NCBI GenBank assembly: GCA_029287455.1
Contig: JARFRB010000141.1
Location: 1 to 64,000, forward strand
Length of the DNA stretch: 64,000 nucleotides
Direction of reading: 5' to 3'
From: Pelagibius litoralis
GTDB lineage: Bacteria; Pseudomonadota; Alphaproteobacteria; Kiloniellales; DSM-21159
The notes below the pieces were generated by a model that saw nothing but the letters and a program-made list of their open reading frames with translations, made no database searches and had not been told where the DNA came from. The position numbers and the translations under genes are program-made. Positions 30,608-38,351 of the stretch are shown here, piece by piece. Each line of letters starts with the position of its first letter. Positions within the stretch are counted from its first letter, which is position 1.

Positions 30608-31885
30608 ATGAAAGTCTTGGTGGTCGGCGGCGGGGGCCGGGAACACGCCTTGTGCTGGGCGATCGCCGCCTCTCCTCTATGTGAAGCGCTCTACTGTGCC
30701 CCCGGCAACGCGGGCATCGCCAAGGAGGCGACCTGCGTGCCGATCCCGGCCGAGGATGTCGAGGGGCTGCTGGCCTTCGCCCGCGCCGAGGCCATTGATT
30801 TCGTGGTGGTGGGGCCGGAAGCGCCCCTGGTCGCCGGCTTGATCGATCGCTTGAGCGACGCGGGCATCAAGGCTTTCGGGCCAAGCGCGGCCGCCGCCGA
30901 GCTCGAGGGCTCCAAGGGCTTCATGAAGGACCTTTGCGCCGCCAACGGCATCCCCACCGCCCGCTACCGGCGCTTCACCGAGCCTGAAGCCGCCAAGGCC
31001 TTCGCGCGGGAGTTGGGCGCACCTGTGGTCGTCAAGGCGGACGGGCTGGCCGCCGGCAAGGGGGTGACGGTCTGCCCGGATCTCGAAACGGCCGAGGGCG
31101 CGATCGACGAGGCGCTGGTGGGCGGGCGCTTCGGCGCCGCCGGGGCGGAAGTGGTCGTCGAGGACTTCCTGGATGGCGAGGAGGTGAGCTTCTTTGCCCT
31201 GGTCGACGGCACCACGGCCCTGCCGCTCGCCTCGGCCCAGGACCACAAAGCGGCTTTCGACGGCGACCGAGGACCCAACACCGGCGGCATGGGCGCCTAC
31301 TCCCCCGCGCCCATCGTGACGCCGGAACTGGAAGCCCGGATCATGGCGGAAATCGTGGGGCCGACGGCCGAAGCCCTGCAGGCCATGGGGCGGCCCTATC
31401 GGGGCGTCCTCTTCGCCGGGCTGATGATCTCGCCCGAGGGTGATCCCAAGGTGGTGGAGTTCAACGTGCGCTTCGGCGATCCCGAGTGCGAGGTTCTGGT
31501 CACCCGCCTCATGAGCGACCTGCTGCCAGCCCTGGTCGCCACCGCCGAGGGCCAGCTTTCCCACCTCACCCTGCGCTGGCTGGACAGTGCCGCCATCAGC
31601 GTGGTTGTGGCGACCAAGGGCTATCCCGGCGCCTACGAGAAGGACAGCGTCATCCGCGGCTTGGACACCGCCGGAGCCGACGAGAATGTCGAGATCTTCC
31701 ACGCCGGCACCGCCAGCAACGAAGCCGGAGAAACCCTCGCCACCGGCGGCCGCGTGCTCGCCGTCACCGCCACCGCCCCCAGCCTCGCCGAGGCCCAAAC
31801 CAAGGCCTACACGGCCATCGACCTCCTCGACTGGCCCGAAGGCTTCTGCCGCCGCGACATCGGCTGGCGGGCGCTGGGGGGGTAG
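30608..31885 (+). CDS. purD: phosphoribosylamine-glycine ligase
   Basis: 425-residue ATP-grasp enzyme, second step of de novo purine synthesis (GAR synthetase). The N-terminus is MKVLVVGGGGREHAL. The ATP-grasp core includes PVVVKADGLAAGKGVTVC, AQDHKAAFDGDRGPNTGGMG and FNVRFGDPECE. ATG 30608 follows GGGGAAAGG and is preferred to a GTG-type start 24 bases upstream. Divergent from xseA. Confidence 0.97.
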   Translation: MKVLVVGGGGREHALCWAIAASPLCEALYCAPGNAGIAKEATCVPIPAEDVEGLLAFARAEAIDFVVVGPEAPLVAGLIDRLSDAGIKAFGPSAAAAELEGSKGFMKDLCAANGIPTARYRRFTEPEAAKAFARELGAPVVVKADGLAAGKGVTVCPDLETAEGAIDEALVGGRFGAAGAEVVVEDFLDGEEVSFFALVDGTTALPLASAQDHKAAFDGDRGPNTGGMGAYSPAPIVTPELEARIMAEIVGPTAEALQAMGRPYRGVLFAGLMISPEGDPKVVEFNVRFGDPECEVLVTRLMSDLLPALVATAEGQLSHLTLRWLDSAAISVVVATKGYPGAYEKDSVIRGLDTAGADENVEIFHAGTASNEAGETLATGGRVLAVTATAPSLAEAQTKAYTAIDLLDWPEGFCRRDIGWRALGG

Positions 31886-31916
31886 ATAGGCGACACAGCG
31901 AACTTGTAGGCAAGGT

Positions 31917-32338
31917 ATGCCGATTCACTATCATCCCCGGCGCGGGCTGGTTTTGCGCGCGAACTTTGCTGGCTTCAAGGCGCCAGAGATGGTGAAGCTC
32001 CGGCCGGTGGTTATCCTAAACGAACAGCCGAAGCGAAAGACCGGCCTTTGTCTGGTCGTCGCCTTAAGCACCACGGCGCCTAAACCAGAAATGCCTTACC
32101 ATGCGAAAATCGATCTGCGCCCACATCTTCCTGGAGGCTTACGAAGCGATGGAGTTTGGGTGAGGGGCGATATGGTCTACGCGCTTCGGTTCGGGCGGCT
32201 TGATTTCTATAGGCATGATCGCCATGGTTCTGGCCGCAGGTCGTATCATTTGGAACCGTTGGAGTCGGAAGTCATGTCGCACGTCGAACGTTGCGTTCTT
32301 CACGCGCTCGAACTGTCGAACTTGACAAAAGTCTCTAA
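31917..32338 (+). CDS. PemK/MazF-like toxin-family protein, own stop codon lost
   Basis: About 140 residues of a MazF/PemK-type fold: RRGLVLRANFAGF, KLRPVVILNEQPKRKTGLCLVVALSTTAP and VWVRGDMVYAL. MazF-family proteins are usually mRNA interferases. The frame has no stop: it stays open to 32807, through the intrinsic terminator at 32440-32464 and antisense across tadA. A TAA at 32336-32338 would end the protein as ...LTKSL if one more A were present in the AAAA run at 32327-32330, so a one-base deletion (or sequencing error) is the simplest explanation. No antitoxin gene is adjacent; purD ends 31 bases upstream. Confidence 0.7.
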
Positions 32339-32439
32339 CGCAGCATCTCTAGAGCGTTGCGGCTCTGCTCTTGTCATCCGCTTTAAAGACCTCGCAAGAG
32401 GCCACCGGCTTTCGCAACGACACGCTCTTGTCGGTGCAG

Positions 32440-32464
32440 AAAACCCCGCTCCGGCGGGGTTTTT
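32440..32464. terminator. bidirectional intrinsic terminator between the MazF-like gene and tadA
   Basis: The stem ACCCCGC/GCGGGGT with a TCCG loop is flanked by AAAA on the left and TTTTT on the right, so it can end transcripts from both directions. It lies 23 bases past the tadA stop on the minus strand and about 100 bases past the MazF domain on the plus strand. Confidence 0.88.
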
Positions 32465-32487
32465 CATTGCGGGACCGATGGGCTGCC

Positions 32488-32958
32488 TCACCGCCGCGCC
32501 CGGAAGAAATCCTTCAGGAGCGTACTACTCGTCTCCGCCAGGAGGCCGCCGGAGATCTCCGGCCTGTGATGGCAGGTGGGTTGGGAAAAGATGCGGGGTC
32601 CGTGTTCGACGCCGCCGCCCTTGGCATCGCGGGCACCGAAGTGGAGGCGGCGGACACGGGCGAAGGAGATGGCCTGGGCGCACATTGGGCAGGGCTCGAG
32701 CGTCACGTAGAGGTCGCAGCCCACCAGACGCGGCACGGACAAGGCCCGGCCGGCGGCGCGCAAGACGAGCACCTCCGCATGGGCCGTTGGGTCGCTGTCG
32801 GCGATGACCCGGTTATGGGCGCGCGCCAGGACCTCGCCGCCCGGATCGACCAAAACAGCGCCGACCGGCACCTCGCCCGCCTCCACGGCCAGTCGCGCCT
32901 GTTCCAGGGCCAACCGCATGTAGCGCTCGAAACCCTCGCCGTCGTTGTCGTCGTTCAT
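32488..32958 (-). CDS. tadA: tRNA-specific adenosine deaminase
   Basis: 156-residue zinc deaminase that converts A34 to inosine in tRNA-Arg(ACG). The zinc site is complete: H and catalytic E in TAHAEVLVLR and the two cysteines in LEPCPMCAQAISFARV. The N-terminus is MRLALEQARLAVEAGEVPVGAVLV. Length is normal. A short acidic run (MNDDNDGEG) precedes the domain. The intrinsic terminator follows the stop. Confidence 0.96.
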   Translation of the reverse strand: MNDDNDGEGFERYMRLALEQARLAVEAGEVPVGAVLVDPGGEVLARAHNRVIADSDPTAHAEVLVLRAAGRALSVPRLVGCDLYVTLEPCPMCAQAISFARVRRLHFGARDAKGGGVEHGPRIFSQPTCHHRPEISGGLLAETSSTLLKDFFRARR

Positions 32959-33075
32959 CGCGTTTTCCTCATTCCCGGGCCCGAGACTGCTCGCGGCGAT
33001 TGCCCCCGGTCAAGGATCGCGGTAAGTGATTCCATCGAAGGGCTGGGGCCTAGGAACGAGGAAGAGGACGCGGCA

Positions 33076-33495
33076 ATGCTGCAGATGGATTCGGATAAGG
33101 TCTGTTTCATCGTCGTCAAGATGCGCGAGTACGAGGAGGAAGACCTGATCGAGGAGGAAGAGCCCAAGCCCCGCGAAGTCGACCTGGCCCACGAAGAGGA
33201 GTTCGAGGAGCTGGACGAGCACGAGCTGGCCGACGATCCCATCAAGGCGGAGTTAGTGGCCTTCATCGACCAGCTCCCCGACGAGGAGCAGGTGGAACTG
33301 GTGTCCCTGGCCTGGCTGGGGCGTGGCGACTACGAGGTCGAAGAGTGGGAGGATATCCTAAAGGCAGCCGAGGAGCGGGCCAACAAGCGAACCGCGCAAT
33401 ACCTCCTGGGAATGCCCCTGCTGGCGGACTATCTGGAAGAAGGGCTCGACGCCTTCGACCTGTCCTGCACGGACTTCGACGAGAGCCGGCTTTAG
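33076..33495 (+). CDS. acidic DUF3775 family protein
   Basis: 139 residues, strongly acidic between about 18 and 58 (EEEDLIEEEEPKPREVDLAH, EEFEELDEHELADDP). The conserved part is LVAFIDQLPDEEQVELVSLAWLGRGDY then WEDILKAAEERANKRTAQYLLGMP and LADYLEEGLDAFD, which matches DUF3775, seen mostly in alphaproteobacteria. No signal peptide or membrane helix. Function unknown. ATG 33076 is chosen because the family begins near here; a long open frame upstream is unconserved. Confidence 0.82.
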   Translation: MLQMDSDKVCFIVVKMREYEEEDLIEEEEPKPREVDLAHEEEFEELDEHELADDPIKAELVAFIDQLPDEEQVELVSLAWLGRGDYEVEEWEDILKAAEERANKRTAQYLLGMPLLADYLEEGLDAFDLSCTDFDESRL

Positions 33496-33549
33496 CCCGG
33501 CCTTCCACTCCATGCCGCCCCCTCGCGGGCAAGAAGGAAACGGCGCTCC

Positions 33550-34452
33550 ATGGCGAAGCCCGCCCCTAGCGAAGAGACACGCCCGCCCGGCGAGCGGGTG
33601 GCAAAGGTGATTGCCCGCAGCGGCCTCTGCTCGCGGCGGGAAGCCGAGGCGCTGGTCGCCCAAGGCCGGGTGGAAATCGACGGCGAGACGCTGACCAGCC
33701 CCGCGGTCAACCTGCAGCCCGGCCAGCGCCTGACCGTGGACGGAGAAGCGCTGCCGGCCCTGGAGCCGGTGCGGCTCTTCCGCTATCACAAGCCGCGCGG
33801 GGTGCTGGTCGCGGCAAGCGATCCCCAAGGCCGTCCCACGATCTATGACCGCCTGCCCGCCGGCTTGCCGCGCCTCATGCCAGTGGGCCGCCTGGACTAT
33901 AACTCCGAGGGGCTGCTGCTGCTCACCAATGACGGCGGCCTGAAGCGCCGGCTCGAGCTGCCCGCCACCGGCTGGCGGCGGCGCTATCGTGTACGCGTAC
34001 ATGGACACCCGAGCACCGAGGATCTCGAAGGCTTGGCCAAGGGCGTACGTGTGGGCGAGGTCGCCTATGGCCCCATCGATGCGCGGCTGGACGAACAGCG
34101 TGGCGCCAACGCTTGGCTGACCTTCGGACTGCGCGAGGGCAAGAACCGCGAGATCAGACGAATTTGCGAGCACCTGGGCCTCTCGGTCAACCGCCTGATC
34201 CGGCTCGCCTACGGCCCCTTCCAGCTTGGCGGTTTGCCGCGCGACGCGGTGGAGGAGGTCCCGGGGAAGGTGCTGCGCGAACAGCTTGGGGAGAGCGGCG
34301 GGCCAAAAGACGGCGGACAAAAGAACGCCGGGCAAAAGAACGCCGGGCGAAAAGAAGGCGGGCGAAAAGAAGGCGGGCCCAGGCGGCGCGCGTCCGTTTC
34401 GCGCGGCGCGGGAGCGAAGACGGGAGAGCGCGATGCGAATCGTAGCGGGTAG
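33550..34452 (+). CDS. rluB: 23S rRNA pseudouridine synthase, RluB/RsuA family
   Basis: 300 residues. An S4 RNA-binding domain (about 15-70: RVAKVIARSGLCSRREAEALVAQGRVEIDG) is followed by the RsuA-type catalytic domain with GRLDYNSEGLLLLTNDG, which carries the catalytic Asp, and EGKNREIRRICEHLGL. The C-terminal 50 residues are a basic, low-complexity tail with pentapeptide repeats (listed separately). AAGGAAAC lies 9 bases before the ATG. It overlaps rsmD by 20 bases, coupling two rRNA-modification genes. Confidence 0.93.
   Translation: MAKPAPSEETRPPGERVAKVIARSGLCSRREAEALVAQGRVEIDGETLTSPAVNLQPGQRLTVDGEALPALEPVRLFRYHKPRGVLVAASDPQGRPTIYDRLPAGLPRLMPVGRLDYNSEGLLLLTNDGGLKRRLELPATGWRRRYRVRVHGHPSTEDLEGLAKGVRVGEVAYGPIDARLDEQRGANAWLTFGLREGKNREIRRICEHLGLSVNRLIRLAYGPFQLGGLPRDAVEEVPGKVLREQLGESGGPKDGGQKNAGQKNAGRKEGGRKEGGPRRRASVSRGAGAKTGERDANRSG
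34299..34378 (+). repeat. 15-bp tandem repeats encoding a basic pentapeptide array in RluB
   Basis: Five consecutive 15-bp units encode GGPKD-GGQKN-AGQKN-AGRKE-GGRKE. The middle and last pairs of units are nearly identical at DNA level (AAAAGAACGCCGGGC and GAAAAGAAGGCGGGC), pointing to recent slippage-type expansion. Confidence 0.85.
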
Positions 34453-34993
34453 GTTCCGGGGCCGCCCCTTGCAGGCACCCGAAGGCACCGCGGTCCGACC
34501 CACCGGCGACCGTACGCGCGAGGCCCTTTTCGGGATCCTGGAAGGCGGGCGGCTCACCGGTGGCGACTCGCCTCTGCCCGGGGCGCTCGTGCTGGACGCT
34601 TTCGCCGGAACCGGCGCCTTGGGATTGGAAGCGCTGTCACGTGGAGCCGGCGAGGTGGTGTTTATCGAGCGCCTGGCCCCGGCCCTCACCGCGCTGCAGG
34701 AAAACATCGCAGTTCTGGGCGCGGAAAAGGAAACGCGGGTGCTCGACCGCGATGCCCTGCACCCGCCACCGGCGGAGCGGCCGGCGGACATCGCCCTGAT
34801 GGATCCGCCCTATCAGCAGGGCCTGGCCCAGCCGGCTCTGGTCGCCTTGCGCGCGGTGGGCTGGATTGGCCCCGACAGCCTGATCGCCCTGGAATTGATG
34901 AAAGCCGAGGACTTCGCCGCGCCGGAAGGCTTCGGAGTGCTGGACGAGCGGGTCTATGGCAAGGCCCGGCTGGTCTTCCTCAAGCCGGCGTGA
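34433..34993 (+). CDS. rsmD: 16S rRNA (guanine(966)-N2)-methyltransferase
   Basis: 186-residue SAM-dependent methyltransferase of the RsmD family. The N-terminus MRIVAGRFRGRPLQAPEG and VRPTGDRTREALFGIL are typical, the SAM motif is VLDAFAGTGALGLEALSRG, and the catalytic motif is MDPPY in place of NPPY. It begins inside the end of rluB (20-base overlap) and converges with the Lrp regulator, overlapping it by 14 bases. Confidence 0.94.
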   Translation: MRIVAGRFRGRPLQAPEGTAVRPTGDRTREALFGILEGGRLTGGDSPLPGALVLDAFAGTGALGLEALSRGAGEVVFIERLAPALTALQENIAVLGAEKETRVLDRDALHPPPAERPADIALMDPPYQQGLAQPALVALRAVGWIGPDSLIALELMKAEDFAAPEGFGVLDERVYGKARLVFLKPA

Positions 34994-35444
34994 CCCCGAG
35001 CGGCAAGGCCGGCGTTTCCTTGGGCGAGGACAGCGCGATCACCGTGTGGGTGCGCGCGACCCCGGGCAGAGCCTTGATGTCTTCGGAAAGCAAGCGCTCC
35101 AGCGCGGCCGGCGAAGCGCTGCGCAGCTTCAAGAAGTAATTGTCGTCGCCGGTCACATGGTGACATTCCAGAACCTCCGGCAAGGCGAGAATGCCGGATA
35201 GGAAAGCGTTGTCGTCGCCCGGCCCCGACAGCCCGACCCGCACGAAGGCGCAGAGCGGCAGATCCACCGCCAGGGGATCTATATCGGCCCGGTAGGCCCG
35301 GATCACGCCGCTGGCCTTCAGCTTTCTGACCCGCTCGTTGACCGCCGAGAGGGAGAGGCCCACCCGCGTGCCAAGCTCCGCGTTGGTCACCTTGCCATCG
35401 GCTTGCAGGAGTGCGAGCAATTGGCGGTCAATCTCGTCAATCAT
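34980..35444 (-). CDS. Lrp/AsnC family transcriptional regulator
   Basis: 154 residues: a winged helix-turn-helix (DEIDRQLLALLQADGKVTNA then VGLSLSAVNERVRKL) and the RAM/AsnC ligand-binding domain (LCAFVRVGLSG, EVLECHHVTGDDNYFLKLR). It is divergent from a LysE-family exporter gene with 74 bases between, the standard layout where an Lrp-type regulator controls an amino-acid exporter. The gap is AT-rich (TTGTATAACTGTCTAATTTC at 35455-35474) and probably holds both promoters. Confidence 0.92.
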   Translation of the reverse strand: MIDEIDRQLLALLQADGKVTNAELGTRVGLSLSAVNERVRKLKASGVIRAYRADIDPLAVDLPLCAFVRVGLSGPGDDNAFLSGILALPEVLECHHVTGDDNYFLKLRSASPAALERLLSEDIKALPGVARTHTVIALSSPKETPALPLGVTPA

Positions 35445-35518
35445 CGTAAGACATCTTGTATAACTGTCTAATTTCGGAGATTTTACGGTCTTTGTGGGAT
35501 TATTAAAAGGTTTTTCCC

Positions 35519-36145
35519 GTGGACGCCCTGCCCCTGCCCCTGCGTGCCTTGGCGATTGGCTTCACCATCGCGGCGGTGATTGGCCCCATTGGTCTGCTTT
35601 GCATCGAGCGGACCTTGCGCGGCGGGTTGCTTGCCGGGCTGTCGACGGGCTTGGGCGTTGCCTTGGCGGATGGGGTCTACGCGCTTTTGGTGGGCCTGGG
35701 TGCTGCCGGGATTTCCGAGGTCCTGCTGGCCCACAGCACAAGCCTGAGGATCGCCGGCGGCCTGGCAATCGCGCTCATCGGCCTCAAGGTTCTGCTGGGT
35801 GCGGCCGGCCAAGCCAGCGCGCGGGCGGAGGAGAAAACATTCCGGGGCGGCGCCTTCGCCTCCGCCTTTCTGCTCACTCTGGCGAACCCCACCACGATCC
35901 TGTCCTTCGTCGCGATCTTCGCCGGATTGGGCCTGGCCACGGGGGCCGCCTCCGCCGGCAAGGCAGCGGTGGTGGTGGCCTGTATCTTTATCGGCTCGCT
36001 GACCTGGTGGGTGCTGCTGAGCTTCGCGGTCGCCGCCATCGGCCACCGCCTCTCTCCCGCCACCGTCGCCTGGATCAACCGCGCCGCCGGCGCGGGCCTG
36101 ATGGCCTTCGGCCTCTGGGCCGGCGCCGGGCCGCTCCTCGTCTAG
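35519..36145 (+). CDS. LysE family amino-acid exporter
   Basis: 208 residues with about six membrane helices. The LysE signature is at the N-terminus: GFTIAAVIGPIGLLCIERTLRGGLLAGLSTGLGVALADGVYAL. The loop EEKTFRGGAFASAFLLTLANPTTI is also typical. GTG start with AAGG 8 bases upstream. Substrate specificity (Lys, Arg, homoserine or threonine) cannot be read from the sequence. The divergent Lrp regulator is the likely controller. Confidence 0.9.
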   Translation: MDALPLPLRALAIGFTIAAVIGPIGLLCIERTLRGGLLAGLSTGLGVALADGVYALLVGLGAAGISEVLLAHSTSLRIAGGLAIALIGLKVLLGAAGQASARAEEKTFRGGAFASAFLLTLANPTTILSFVAIFAGLGLATGAASAGKAAVVVACIFIGSLTWWVLLSFAVAAIGHRLSPATVAWINRAAGAGLMAFGLWAGAGPLLV

Positions 36146-36163
36146 GGTCTGGACCTACAGGCC

Positions 36164-36940
36164 TTACCGGTCACGCCATTCCGGCTTCCGCTTCTCGGCG
36201 AAGGCGGCCATGCCTTCCTTGCGGTCGTCGAGGGCGAAGGTGGCGTGGAAGGTGCGACGTTCGAAGAGCACCCCCCCGGCAAGGGTGGTTTCGTAGGCGC
36301 GGTTGACCGCTTCCTTGCAGACCTTGACCACCGGCTGGGACATGCCGGCGATCAGGCTCGCGACGCGCAGGGCCTCGTTCATCAACTCGTCCGCGGGGAC
36401 CACCTTGGCGACAAGGCCCGCGGTCAGCGCAGTCTCGGCGTCGATCATCTCGCCGGTCAGGCAAAGGTACATCGCCAGCGACTTGCCCACCGCCCGGGTC
36501 AGGCGCTGTGTACCGCCCGAGCCGGGAATGGTGCCGAGCTTGATTTCGGGCTGGCCGAACTTCGCGGTGTCGGCGGCGATAATCATGTCGCACATCATGG
36601 CGACCTCACAACCGCCGCCAAGGGCGAAGCCGGCGACCGCGGCGATGGTGGGTTTGCGGCAGTGGGACACCGCCTCCCAATCGCCGGTAATGAAATCCTC
36701 GTTGAGGACTTCCGCGTAATCCTTGTCCTTCATCTCCTTGATGTCGGCGCCCGCGGCGAAGGCCCGCTCCGAGCCGGTCAGGACGATGCAGCGCACCGCG
36801 TCGTCGGCCTCGAAGTCCGTCAAGGCCTGCTCCATCTCCGCGATCAGCGCGGCGCAGAGGGCGTTGAGCGCTTTGGGCCGGTCGAGAGTGATAATGCCGA
36901 TACCGTTGCGTTTCTCGACGATGATGTTCTCGTAAGCCAT
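36164..36940 (-). CDS. enoyl-CoA hydratase (crotonase)
   Basis: 258 residues. It matches mitochondrial short-chain enoyl-CoA hydratase closely: AFAAGADIKEM (oxyanion hole), FALGGGCEVAMMCD with the first catalytic Glu, and FGQPEIKLGTIPGSGGTQRLTRAVGKS with the second. Both glutamates needed for hydration are therefore present. It can interconvert crotonyl-CoA and (S)-3-hydroxybutyryl-CoA, linking hbd and ccr elsewhere in the window. AAGGAAAG lies upstream of ATG 36940. Commonly annotated ech or fadB1. Confidence 0.94.
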   Translation of the reverse strand: MAYENIIVEKRNGIGIITLDRPKALNALCAALIAEMEQALTDFEADDAVRCIVLTGSERAFAAGADIKEMKDKDYAEVLNEDFITGDWEAVSHCRKPTIAAVAGFALGGGCEVAMMCDMIIAADTAKFGQPEIKLGTIPGSGGTQRLTRAVGKSLAMYLCLTGEMIDAETALTAGLVAKVVPADELMNEALRVASLIAGMSQPVVKVCKEAVNRAYETTLAGGVLFERRTFHATFALDDRKEGMAAFAEKRKPEWRDR

Positions 36941-36994
36941 GGGGATGCTTTCCTTGTTCTGAAGGTGACTATCCGTGGGGCCGGGGCAACCGCC

Positions 36995-37366
36995 TCATTC
37001 GGGCCGCAGGGTGAAGCGCACGGCGAGCGGCGGCGCCTCGGACAAGACGACGATTTCCAGCCTCTCGCCCTCGCGCGAATACACACCCCCGCCGGCGGCA
37101 CGCCAGCCAAGCTGGGGCAAGGTGCTGTCATAAAAGGCCCGCACGCTGTCCGCGCTGACCTCACCTTGGGCATAAAGCTCCACGATGCGTCCGCCGGGCT
37201 TGTCGAAGACCACGCCGGCTCCTTCCACCTCGGTCAGCTCAGCCATCAGGGGCAGGTCCGGCAGTTCCGAAAGATAGCGCGCGGGCTCGTCTGCGCGCGT
37301 TCCGGCGGCCGCCAGAAAGAGCACCGGGAGGAGTGCGAGAAGCAAGAGATATCGCCGCGTGTTCAT
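36995..37366 (-). CDS. small exported hypothetical protein
   Basis: 123 residues with a clear signal peptide (MNTRRYLLLLALLPVLFLAA, likely cleavage after TRA near residue 25). The mature part is about 98 residues with a mixed alpha/beta pattern, including FDKPGGRIVELYAQGEVSAD, VRAFYDSTLPQLGW and EGERLEIVVLSE. This resembles periplasmic proteins found beside crotonase genes in Rhodospirillales, but I cannot name a function. Located between mutM and the crotonase gene on the same strand with short gaps. Confidence 0.75.
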   Translation of the reverse strand: MNTRRYLLLLALLPVLFLAAAGTRADEPARYLSELPDLPLMAELTEVEGAGVVFDKPGGRIVELYAQGEVSADSVRAFYDSTLPQLGWRAAGGGVYSREGERLEIVVLSEAPPLAVRFTLRPE

Positions 37367-37381
37367 GATGCCTTGCTTACC

Positions 37382-38212
37382 TCACCGCTGACGTCGCGCA
37401 CAATAGAAGGTGGACCTTCCGGATTGAACGAATCTTCGGATCGCCTTGCCGCAGTCGCAGCCGGGACAGGCTTCACCCTCGCGGCCATAGACCGCCCAGT
37501 CGTGTTGAAAATACCCGAGTTCGCCGTTGGCCTGGACATAATCGCGCAAACTGCTGCCCCCCGCGGCGATGGCGCGGGTCAGGACGTCGCGCACAGCCTG
37601 GGCCAAACGCTCGGCCCGCGCCGGCCCCACCGTGCGCGCCAGTCGCCTGGGCGACAGGCCCGCGAAGTAGAGCGCCTCGCAGACGTAGATATTTCCCAAA
37701 CCGGCCACCACGCTTTGGTCGAGCAAGGCGGCCTTCAAGGGGGTCGCGCGGCCGGCAAGCGCTTTGGCCAAGACGGGACCGTTGAAGCCGTTTCCCAAGG
37801 GCTCCGGCCCGAGACCGGCAAGATGACGGTTGCTCGACAGCTCCGCCGCCGGGAAGAGATCCATGAAGCCGAAGCGGCGCACGTCGTTGAACCTCACTTG
37901 TGTGCCGGCGTCGCTCGCGAGGATGACATGATCGTGGCGGTCGAGCGGCTCCGTGGGATCGGCCACCAGCAGCATCCGGCCGGACATACCGAGGTGGCAG
38001 AGCAGGACCTCTTCGCTATCGAGATGGATCAGGATGTACTTTGCCCGACGATCGATCCGCTCCACCCGCCGCCCGGTCAATCGCGCAGGCAAGTTCTCCG
38101 GCAGTGGAAAGCGCAAGTCGGGGCGCCGCTGCTCGACCCGCGCCAGACGCCGCCCCTCCAGCACGGGGCGCAGGCCGCGAATCACGGTCTCGACTTCAGG
38201 CAGCTCCGGCAT
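37382..38212 (-). CDS. mutM: formamidopyrimidine-DNA glycosylase with altered zinc finger
   Basis: 276-residue Fpg/MutM, which removes 8-oxoguanine. Catalytic P2 and E3 (MPELPEVET) and K58 (RRAKYILI) are present, as is the helix-two-turns-helix [18 protein letters not shown]. The C-terminal zinc finger is unusual: instead of C-x2-C-x16-C-x2-C it reads CPGCDC ... FYCARRQR, with the expected fourth cysteine replaced by R274 (codon CGT at 37391-37393) and two extra residues at the first knuckle. Four cysteines (C249, C252, C254, C271) remain. ATG 38212 is required for the catalytic proline. Divergent from ubiE. Confidence 0.95.
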   Translation of the reverse strand: MPELPEVETVIRGLRPVLEGRRLARVEQRRPDLRFPLPENLPARLTGRRVERIDRRAKYILIHLDSEEVLLCHLGMSGRMLLVADPTEPLDRHDHVILASDAGTQVRFNDVRRFGFMDLFPAAELSSNRHLAGLGPEPLGNGFNGPVLAKALAGRATPLKAALLDQSVVAGLGNIYVCEALYFAGLSPRRLARTVGPARAERLAQAVRDVLTRAIAAGGSSLRDYVQANGELGYFQHDWAVYGREGEACPGCDCGKAIRRFVQSGRSTFYCARRQR

Positions 38213-38351
38213 GATCTCCGCTTCGCAAGGGGCTCCCAAGGGTCTCCCAGAGGGGGCACGCAAGGTGGCAAGGAAGGCCAAACTAGCGAATTCGCGGCCC
38301 GCGCGCTATCTTCCGCCAAGAGGCTCACAAACAAGGGCGATCCAGGCGCGC

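Noticed and set aside
31886-31916. Antitoxin gene for the MazF-like protein
   Set aside because: Only 31 bases lie between purD and the MazF-like gene, and the downstream side is tadA on the opposite strand. No antitoxin frame exists here.
32339-32807. C-terminal 156 residues of the extended MazF-like frame
   Set aside because: This part crosses an intrinsic terminator and then runs antisense through tadA; its Arg/Gly/Pro-rich composition is that of a shadow frame.
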